From assembly GCF_018598585.1 (NCBI RefSeq), contig NZ_JAHESD010000054.1:1-39551 (forward strand): a DNA stretch of 39,551 bases, read 5' to 3'. Position numbers and translations under genes: made by a program. Within the stretch, counting starts at the first letter, position 1. The number at the start of each line of letters is the position of its first letter. The notes below the pieces were generated by a model. That model was not told where the DNA came from. It worked only from the letters and a program-made list of their open reading frames with translations, and did no database searches. Positions 22,438 through 28,808 of the stretch are shown here, piece by piece. Origin of the DNA: Chryseosolibacter indicum. GTDB taxonomy: Bacteria > Bacteroidota > Bacteroidia > Cytophagales > Cyclobacteriaceae.

Positions 22438-24702
22438 CTATTGAATTGTGTATCGTAGTCCTGCAAACCCTTTAATACCTTGTACGGGTGCGTAATTGTA
22501 GCTTGTATCAAATGTGTATCCTTCCGGATTGTTTATTGTTACGTTCTTGTCAAAGGGGTCAAACGGTCTTAACAAGGGATGCTTTGGTATAAAATTGAGG
22601 ATGTTCTTCGCTCCTGTATAAATCTCTAATCCATTGGTGAAAGTCTTAGTGATTTGAAAGTTCATGGTAGTAAACCATGGAGATTTTTCAGGCCTAAAGT
22701 CATTAGGCACAACAGGTAAATGCATGGGGCCGTTTAATCTTCCCGTAAGGTCAAAGCTTATTCCGTATTTATCCAAAGCATAGCTTATCGCATAAGTACC
22801 TGATACAACAGGAGCAAACATCTGTGGTTTCTTCACCATGTGTCCCGTTTCATCATTCTCTTTCTGGTATACATCCATTACAGTTACTCCTGCCATAATT
22901 TTAAGACTGTTTGTAAAGGCTATGTCAGTATTTAAGGTTATTCCTTTTGATATAGCATGACCGGCAATATTGTCGTAAATGATGGAGTCAGGTGCGGTAA
23001 TAAAATCGCCAATGATTTTGTTCGTGAAATAGGTATAGAATACACTGGCATCCAGGTTTACATATCCTGAAGCATGTGGAATGTTCGTGGCGTAATTTAG
23101 GTTTACATTCCAAGATTGCTCGGGCTTAAGTTCATTTTTTATAAATACTTTTCGTGCTCCTGTGAGGGCAGCATGATCTTCTGTAAATAAATTTACTACA
23201 CGGAACCCATTACCGGTGCTAAGCCTAAACGTATTATTGCTGTTGGGTGAGTATTTCGCACTTACTCTAGGTGATAAAATATTTCCATGACGGTTGTGAT
23301 GGTCATACCGTATTCCGGTCAGCAATGTCATTTTCTTACTTACACTGTATTCATTTTGTACAAAGAGACCCGGAAGGAAGGTTTCCATAGGTTGGTTTGA
23401 TGGGTTAGCAGTATCGTCACTGAGGGTGCCAACAGTATTATCATCATAATACATGTATCGAAAGGGTAAGCCAATAAGGAGGTCATGGTTGCCTATCTTT
23501 TTATCCCAACGAAGCTGTGTAAATAAAACATGTTGTTCAGCAAAATATTTTATGGCTCCGTAGTAAGAATCCTGCAGGTGGTAATTATATGAACCGTCTA
23601 ACGTGATATTCTCTTTTCCTGGTAATTGATAGTTTCCTATTGTTTCAAATCGGTTTGTATAAATCGACTCTCCGTAAATCTCATCACTTCCCCTGTATTG
23701 TTTATTCCACTGAAGTTCACCACCCCAGCGGTCTTCATACACATAACGAAGGGCCAACGTGGCTTGCTTTTGATTTCTTCTTTCAAACTGCCATTTATTA
23801 AAAACGGAAAATCGATTTTGCTGAGTAACATCTGTGAAATTGTCATCATTAATATCAATCTTGTTCCTGAAGTTAAAGTAATTCAAACCCAGCAGTGCTT
23901 GTGTGTTTTTCACTTTCCATTTCGTGGAGATATCCCCATTATATTCTTGCAGTGAAGTAGCTGAAACGTCAACGTGAAGGAAAGGAGAGCTAACAGGGTC
24001 TTTTGTGATAATGTTGATTAAACCACCTACTGCTTCTGATCCATATAACGTTGAGGCCGGACCTTTTACTACTTCAATTCGTTTAACCATGCTATTCGGT
24101 ATGCCTGCTAATCCATAAACTGTAGCCAGACTGCTCACAATAGGCATTCCATCAATCAATACCATAGTGTAGGGGCCTTCCATTCCATTAATATGTATAT
24201 CCCCTGTATTGCAGACGTTGCAATTCAGCTGTGGTTGTACACCATTTACCATTGACAATGACTCGAAGATACTTGGTGTTGGGTTTTTCATAAATAGGGC
24301 AGGCGAGTAGATCTCTACCGGAATAGGCGAGTTCATCTTCGTTACCTCTTTCATTGTTCCGGATGTTACGATTACTTCCTTAAGTGCTGAAAGGTCGGGC
24401 GTTAGAAGTATGTTGTATTTTAACTGTTTGCCAGAAAGAACTAAAGAGTCAGTCTTATACCCGATGAATGAAATAATAAGAAAAGAGCCTTTCAGTTTTT
24501 CACTGCTAATATTCAAACTAAAGTTTCCCTGCTCGTTGGTCGTAGTTCCTGTTTTTTCCGGTAGAAGTTGTACTGTAGCAAACCTCAATGGTTCTCGTGT
24601 TTCAGCATCCTTTACTGTGCCTGTTATTGTAACAGTTTGCCCCAATAAACAGAAAGGGGTTATAAATGTAAAAAGCAGTAGGTTCGTAAATTTTATGCGC
24701 AT
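22438..24702 (-). CDS. TonB-dependent outer-membrane receptor with carboxypeptidase-like N-terminal domain
   Basis: The 754-residue protein has a signal peptide (residues 1-21, ending LLGQ) and a carboxypeptidase-regulatory-like domain (ITGTVKDAETREPLRFATVQ...LIISFIGYKT). A plug domain follows (~120-230), with the sequence VKRIEVVKGPASTLYGSEAVGGLINIITKDP, then a 22-strand-type beta barrel ending in an aromatic-rich strand (GFAGLRYTIQ). The plug contains CNVCNTGDIHINGMEGPY, a CxxC seen in a subgroup of Bacteroidota receptors. TonB receptors import scarce metals or their chelates. The gene lies 17 bp after a DtxR/MntR gene and 6 bp before an Nramp transporter, so manganese or iron is the likely cargo. 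Confidence 0.94.
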   Translation of the reverse strand: MRIKFTNLLLFTFITPFCLLGQTVTITGTVKDAETREPLRFATVQLLPEKTGTTTNEQGNFSLNISSEKLKGSFLIISFIGYKTDSLVLSGKQLKYNILLTPDLSALKEVIVTSGTMKEVTKMNSPIPVEIYSPALFMKNPTPSIFESLSMVNGVQPQLNCNVCNTGDIHINGMEGPYTMVLIDGMPIVSSLATVYGLAGIPNSMVKRIEVVKGPASTLYGSEAVGGLINIITKDPVSSPFLHVDVSATSLQEYNGDISTKWKVKNTQALLGLNYFNFRNKIDINDDNFTDVTQQNRFSVFNKWQFERRNQKQATLALRYVYEDRWGGELQWNKQYRGSDEIYGESIYTNRFETIGNYQLPGKENITLDGSYNYHLQDSYYGAIKYFAEQHVLFTQLRWDKKIGNHDLLIGLPFRYMYYDDNTVGTLSDDTANPSNQPMETFLPGLFVQNEYSVSKKMTLLTGIRYDHHNRHGNILSPRVSAKYSPNSNNTFRLSTGNGFRVVNLFTEDHAALTGARKVFIKNELKPEQSWNVNLNYATNIPHASGYVNLDASVFYTYFTNKIIGDFITAPDSIIYDNIAGHAISKGITLNTDIAFTNSLKIMAGVTVMDVYQKENDETGHMVKKPQMFAPVVSGTYAISYALDKYGISFDLTGRLNGPMHLPVVPNDFRPEKSPWFTTMNFQITKTFTNGLEIYTGAKNILNFIPKHPLLRPFDPFDKNVTINNPEGYTFDTSYNYAPVQGIKGFAGLRYTIQ

Positions 24703-24719
24703 AGGCTTACTCCTTTCTT

Positions 24720-25376
24720 TTACTCCGTTACCAATAAGTTTTCAGAAACATCTCTTGAAATAAACACCTTCTTTTTGTTGTCAATCACTATTTCCAGCGA
24801 TCCGTCAAATTCAATTCTTTCGAGTATGGTTATAGTAGCGCCGATGTAAATACCGATTTTGCTAAGGTATTGTAGAAATGAGGATGATCCGTCCTTAACG
24901 GATCTTACAAAAGCCTTTTTGTTTAAAGCTATCTCCGATAAAGGAACCTGTTTTAATATCTGTATTTTTCCGTTCTTGTCAGGAATAGGGTGTCCATGTG
25001 GGTCTGCTGTTGGATAGCCCAGAAATTCATCCAGTTTTTCAATTAATAGTGGTGATTGTATGTGTTCCAGCTGCTCTGCTACGTCATGTACTTCATCCCA
25101 ACTAAACTTCAGCTTATCAACCAGAAACGTTTCCCAAAGTCTATGCTTACGTATTACCATTAGTGCCTCATTCTTACCGAGCCGTGTTATTTTGACCCCA
25201 TAATACGGTTCATAAGAGATAAGGTCTTTTACTGATAGTTTCTTCACCATATCAGTAACAGAGGCAGCCTTTGTATTCATAGAATCAGCAATCTCATTTG
25301 TTAAAACCGCTTTTGCACCTCCGTCAGAAAGCCTGTATATGGTTTTTAGATAGTTTTCCTCTGTCAGACTCAACAT
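24720..25376 (-). CDS. DtxR/MntR-family metal-dependent transcriptional regulator
   Basis: The 218-residue protein has the DtxR N-terminal winged helix (SLTEENYLKTIYRLSDGGAKAVLTNEIADSMNTKAASVTDMVKKLS). The dimerisation/metal-binding domain follows (HRLWETFLVDKLKFSWDEVHDVAEQLEHI, with Glu and His residues in the positions used as metal ligands), then a C-terminal FeoA/SH3-like domain (IGIYIGATITILERIEFDGSLEIVID). These repressors bind Mn2+ or Fe2+ and shut off uptake genes. It heads an operon containing a TonB receptor and an Nramp transporter, and a DtxR-like box sits just upstream, so autoregulation is likely. Whether it senses Mn or Fe cannot be decided from sequence; the Nramp partner favours Mn. 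Confidence 0.95.
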   Translation of the reverse strand: MLSLTEENYLKTIYRLSDGGAKAVLTNEIADSMNTKAASVTDMVKKLSVKDLISYEPYYGVKITRLGKNEALMVIRKHRLWETFLVDKLKFSWDEVHDVAEQLEHIQSPLLIEKLDEFLGYPTADPHGHPIPDKNGKIQILKQVPLSEIALNKKAFVRSVKDGSSSFLQYLSKIGIYIGATITILERIEFDGSLEIVIDNKKKVFISRDVSENLLVTE

Positions 25377-25409
25377 AGCTTAATCAATAACAATACGCAA
25401 AAATAAAAG

Positions 25410-25429
25410 TTTAGGTTAGTCTAAAAAAA
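25410..25429 (-). promoter_or_regulatory. DtxR/IdeR-like operator in front of the metal operon
   Basis: On the plus strand 25411-25429 reads TTAGGTTAGTCTAAAAAAA. This matches 15 of 19 positions of the known DtxR/IdeR consensus TTAGGTTAGGCTAACCTAA, including the complete left half-site TTAGGTTAG. TTTAG/CTAAA (25410-25414 and 25421-25425) form the palindromic arms. It lies ~35-55 bp upstream of the regulator's ATG, where promoter elements are expected, so metal-loaded repressor would block the whole mntR-to-mnmE operon. Confidence 0.75.
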
Positions 25430-25487
25430 TTATTATACGTACTTAACTCCTGATTGCGATCTATTTAAAATATTGTTCCAGGGGGCT

Positions 25488-26597
25488 CTAGATTATCGTT
25501 TTGACCGCTTTAAGTAGCTTAGGTTCCTCACTTTGCCAGAAAACTTCCTTTGGATCGATTGTATAGAAGTCGGATTGATTCATTTGGTTGAATAGCGTTG
25601 GATAATCTATTTCAGCATAGTTAAACACAACGGCTGCATTATATTGCTTACAGAAATCTACCCAGGGGGTATGGTTGATGAGTATAATGGGCAGCTGCCT
25701 TCCAATGTACTCGTACAATTTTGTGGGTACAGAACCCGCTGTTGAAGGATTGGGTGGGTAGGCTATTATTCCAAAATCTGAGTTGTCAATGTATTCAAGA
25801 ATTTGTTTATGGGGAACAAGGTTGTCACCACCTATAAGTGTAATGAATGAATGAGACTCGGCCAGCTGTCTGATCTCTTTTAAAGTATGCCCTTTGGCAG
25901 CATACCCAATGATGGTTAACCTCACTTTGGAACTGAGCTGATGCAGGCCAATTGCAATTTGAATCGCTGTAAATACACCCGTTGACTCTGCAAGGGTACC
26001 AGAAAACAAAAGGTTAAAGCTGTGATTTTTTCTTTCCCTTTTGTTAATGGGTGCTGACATGAGTTTGTTTTCAAGTATCGTTTTCCGATTTCCTAAAAAC
26101 GACAATTCCTGCTCATACGACTTTTCAGCAAGAAAAAAATGATCAACAAATCGCGAAAGTAGGAGTTGTTTAACACCTACGTAACGACTGATAACACCTC
26201 TTATAACCGGAGGAAAAGCATTTGTATAAAGAATGTTGCGTTCGTAGTTTTCCTGAACGTCATAAATTATTTTACAACCCGTAAGAAGCTTTGCAATGGA
26301 TGAGACCAGTAACAATTCGTGTGTTGTAATAATAAATAAAGCAGGCTTTAACTTCACTGTCAGTGAAAGGATCTTCCAGGGGACAAAGAGTCTCTTAGCG
26401 CTTAAACGTTTGAAAAATCTTAACTGATGAAATTTAATAGAAGAGACTGACTTACTACAGGCAGGAAACCCGATCACATGCACTTCAACGTCAGGAATAG
26501 AAGCAAGGCTTATCCCTAGTTTTTCATACATCCTGGTATCGTCAACCGGTTTAAGCACCGAAGCAATTACTACCTTTCTTTTCTTTACTTCAGACAT
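25488..26597 (-). CDS. Glycosyltransferase of the GT-B (GT4-like) type
   Basis: The 369-residue protein has two Rossmann-like halves. The N-terminal half includes KRKVVIASVLKPVDDTRMYEKLG and CKIIYDVQENYERN, a DVHE-like motif common in Bacteroidota GT4 enzymes. The C-terminal half contains FNLLFSGTLAESTGVFTAIQIA, VRLTIIGYA and the donor-binding loop NPSTAGSVPTKLYEYIGRQLPIILI, in which the Glu of KLYEY is the conserved nucleotide-sugar contact. It probably builds a surface polysaccharide or glycolipid. It is monocistronic here, with dapD divergent upstream. Donor and acceptor sugars cannot be told. Confidence 0.85.
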   Translation of the reverse strand: MSEVKKRKVVIASVLKPVDDTRMYEKLGISLASIPDVEVHVIGFPACSKSVSSIKFHQLRFFKRLSAKRLFVPWKILSLTVKLKPALFIITTHELLLVSSIAKLLTGCKIIYDVQENYERNILYTNAFPPVIRGVISRYVGVKQLLLSRFVDHFFLAEKSYEQELSFLGNRKTILENKLMSAPINKRERKNHSFNLLFSGTLAESTGVFTAIQIAIGLHQLSSKVRLTIIGYAAKGHTLKEIRQLAESHSFITLIGGDNLVPHKQILEYIDNSDFGIIAYPPNPSTAGSVPTKLYEYIGRQLPIILINHTPWVDFCKQYNAAVVFNYAEIDYPTLFNQMNQSDFYTIDPKEVFWQSEEPKLLKAVKTII

Positions 26598-26668
26598 CCC
26601 GTTTTTAAGGTAATCAGTTAATCATTATTATTGCCTTTTGTTGCAAAATACAAACTAACATACTACAA

Positions 26669-27481
26669 ATGGAATTAAAGAATATCATTGAAAAAGCCTG
26701 GGAAGACAGATCATTACTTCAAAATGCAGATACACAAAATGCGATCCGCTCAGTTGTTGATAAATTAGATTTAGGAGAGTTTCGTGTTGCTGAACCAGAC
26801 GGAAACAATTGGAAGGTTAATGAATGGATTAAGAAGGCCGTTATTCTTTATTTCCCTATTCAACAAATGGAGACAATAGAGGTTGGTCCTTTTGAGTTTC
26901 ACGATAAGATTAAGTTAAAGAAAAACTATAAACAATTGGGTGTACGTGTAGTACCGCATGCCATCGCACGCCATGGTGCTTACCTGAGCAAAGGTGTTAT
27001 TATGATGCCTTCTTACGTAAACATTGGTGCTTATGTAGATGAAGGTACAATGGTAGATACGTGGGCGACCGTCGGGAGCTGTGCGCAGATTGGTAAAAAC
27101 GTTCATTTAAGTGGGGGTGTTGGTATAGGGGGTGTACTCGAACCCGTACAGGCGGCACCAGTCATTATTGAAGACAATGTATTTGTTGGTTCCCGTTGTA
27201 TTGTGGTTGAAGGTGTAAGGGTAGGGAAAGAAGCCGTATTAGGAGCAAACGTAGTTTTAACTGCCAGTTCAAAGATTATTGACGTTACTCAGGATAAGCC
27301 GGTTGAATATAAAGGCTATGTGCCGGAACGCTCAGTTGTTATTCCGGGTTCTTACGCTAAGAAGTTTCCCGCAGGTGAATTCCACGTTCCATGCGCCTTA
27401 ATCATTGGAAAAAGAAAAGAGAGTACCGATAAGAAAACCTCTTTAAATGATGCTTTAAGGGATAATAGCGTTGCTGTTTAA
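26669..27481 (+). CDS. dapD: 2,3,4,5-tetrahydropyridine-2,6-dicarboxylate N-succinyltransferase
   Basis: The 270-residue protein matches DapD over its full length. A short helical N-terminus (MELKNIIEKAWEDRSLL) is followed by WKVNEWIKKAVILYFPI and then a left-handed beta-helix of hexapeptide repeats (VIMMPSYVNIGAYVDEGTMV, TWATVGSCAQIGKNVHLSGG, VGIGGVLEP, IIEDNVFVGSRCIVVEGVRV). It ends with PCALIIGKRKESTDKKTSLN. It transfers succinyl from succinyl-CoA to tetrahydrodipicolinate on the way to meso-diaminopimelate and lysine. Length is normal. It is divergent from the glycosyltransferase and followed by a separate DUF3108 gene. Confidence 0.97.
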   Translation: MELKNIIEKAWEDRSLLQNADTQNAIRSVVDKLDLGEFRVAEPDGNNWKVNEWIKKAVILYFPIQQMETIEVGPFEFHDKIKLKKNYKQLGVRVVPHAIARHGAYLSKGVIMMPSYVNIGAYVDEGTMVDTWATVGSCAQIGKNVHLSGGVGIGGVLEPVQAAPVIIEDNVFVGSRCIVVEGVRVGKEAVLGANVVLTASSKIIDVTQDKPVEYKGYVPERSVVIPGSYAKKFPAGEFHVPCALIIGKRKESTDKKTSLNDALRDNSVAV

Positions 27482-27563
27482 AAGAAATCCAATTTTCTTC
27501 AAAACATTACACCAGGAAACACTGGCATGCGTTTGGATTCATAAATCTTTAACACTGAAAGGT

Positions 27564-27571
27564 TAACTTTG
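27564..27571 (+). promoter_or_regulatory. Bacteroidota-type -7 element before the DUF3108 gene
   Basis: TAACTTTG matches the Bacteroidota sigma-ABfr -7 consensus TAnnTTTG and lies 14 bases upstream of the ATG. No convincing -33 TTTG at the usual spacing was found, so the call is tentative. Confidence 0.4.
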
Positions 27572-27585
27572 TAGTAAAGGCTATC

Positions 27586-28404
27586 ATGAGAAAACTGCTT
27601 TCTGGATTTTGTATTCTAATGCTGCTTACAGCATTTACTGGTGATAAGAATGATATTCATCCTTATGTTAAAAATGAAAGTTTTGGAAAAGGAGAGGTGC
27701 TGGATTTTAAAATGACCTACAGTTTTATAACTGTTGGTAAAGGGTCTGCCAAAGTACACCCACAGTATTATAAAATAAACAACCGCGATTGTTTTAAAGT
27801 AGACGTGTATGCGAAAACAGTCGGTATGATTGACTGGGTGACTGATATCAATGATCAGTGGGGTGCTTATATAGATACAACGTCCTTATTGCCGCACATG
27901 TTTTACCGGAAGATCCGGGAGGGAAGGTATAAGAAAGATGAACAGACCTACTTTGACCATCCTGGTAAGAAAATACAAGTTATTACTGCAGATAAAAAAA
28001 CGGGTAAATGGAAGGAGCCCAAATCGTATGAGGCTCCTAGCCATGTGCGTGATATGATAGCAGGCTTTCTGTACCTTCGGGTGATGGACCTGTCTAAAAT
28101 TAAACCTAAGGATACTGTTGTAGTAACCGGCTTCTTTGAAGACGAATTCTACAAGCTCAGCATTGTTTATAAGGGCAAGCAAACCATTAAAACAAAGGTA
28201 GGTAAGATCAGGACACTTGCTTTTAGGCCAATTATGCCTAAGAACCAACTGTTTGATGGTGAAGATTCTATTACAGCCTACTTCTCGGATGACAAGAACC
28301 GTATTCCTGTAAAGATTGATGCAAAGATGTTTATTGGAAGTGCCGGCGTTGAACTAACAGGCTATTCCGGTCTTAAGAATCCATTAAACCTTGATAAGGA
28401 TTAA
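27586..28404 (+). CDS. DUF3108 domain protein, exported
   Basis: The 272-residue protein has a signal peptide (MRKLLSGFCILMLLTAFTG). A single beta-rich domain of the DUF3108 type follows, with the typical opening GEVLDFKMTYSFITVGKGSAKV, the middle WVTDINDQWGAYIDTTSLLPHMFYRKIREG and the late GEDSITAYFSDDKNRIPVKIDAKMFIGS. DUF3108 proteins are widespread in Bacteroidota and Proteobacteria and are thought to be periplasmic or outer-membrane-associated; the biochemical role is not established. The 3' end overlaps the convergent response-regulator gene by 4 bp (stop codons share TTAA), so there is no room for a separate terminator. Confidence 0.9.
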   Translation: MRKLLSGFCILMLLTAFTGDKNDIHPYVKNESFGKGEVLDFKMTYSFITVGKGSAKVHPQYYKINNRDCFKVDVYAKTVGMIDWVTDINDQWGAYIDTTSLLPHMFYRKIREGRYKKDEQTYFDHPGKKIQVITADKKTGKWKEPKSYEAPSHVRDMIAGFLYLRVMDLSKIKPKDTVVVTGFFEDEFYKLSIVYKGKQTIKTKVGKIRTLAFRPIMPKNQLFDGEDSITAYFSDDKNRIPVKIDAKMFIGSAGVELTGYSGLKNPLNLDKD

Positions 28405-28808
28405 GCCGCAGCTCTTTGTAGTAGCTGCTTAAACTTCTCTATCGTTACCGGCTTAATAACATAATCAGTAACATTGGAGTTGCCTTTGGCCCTGTTCATA
28501 TCCCTCGGATCGATAGAAGAACTAACCATGTAAATAACCATACGCTTGGCTAATGCCGTCTTAATCTTATCAAAATCCTCGAGAAACATCCAGCCATCAA
28601 CAAAAGGCATGTTGATATCCAGAAAAATATAGTCAGGTAGCGAGGAGGGGTTGCTTTGGTTGTCTTTCAGGAAAGAAAGTGCTTCTTCGCCATTTTCAAA
28701 TTGTAAGATTTTATCAGTAAGCTCAGCAGCTTTAATGGTTTTAGAGGCTGTTAATTGAAAAATCTTATCGTCATCAATAACGGCAATAATTGGCTCACTG
28801 GGTTGCAT
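28401..28808 (-). CDS. Single-domain response regulator
   Basis: The 135-residue protein is one receiver domain with no output module. It has an acidic pocket (VIDDDK, Asp12-14), the phospho-acceptor Asp64 in YIFLDINMP, the Ser/Thr of the switch strand (YMVSSSIDPRD) and Lys in VIKPVT. Such stand-alone receivers pass a phosphoryl group on or act by protein contact. Its start overlaps the end of the five-PAS histidine kinase gene by 14 bp, so the two are translationally coupled and almost certainly form a signalling pair. Confidence 0.94.
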   Translation of the reverse strand: MQPSEPIIAVIDDDKIFQLTASKTIKAAELTDKILQFENGEEALSFLKDNQSNPSSLPDYIFLDINMPFVDGWMFLEDFDKIKTALAKRMVIYMVSSSIDPRDMNRAKGNSNVTDYVIKPVTIEKFKQLLQRAAA

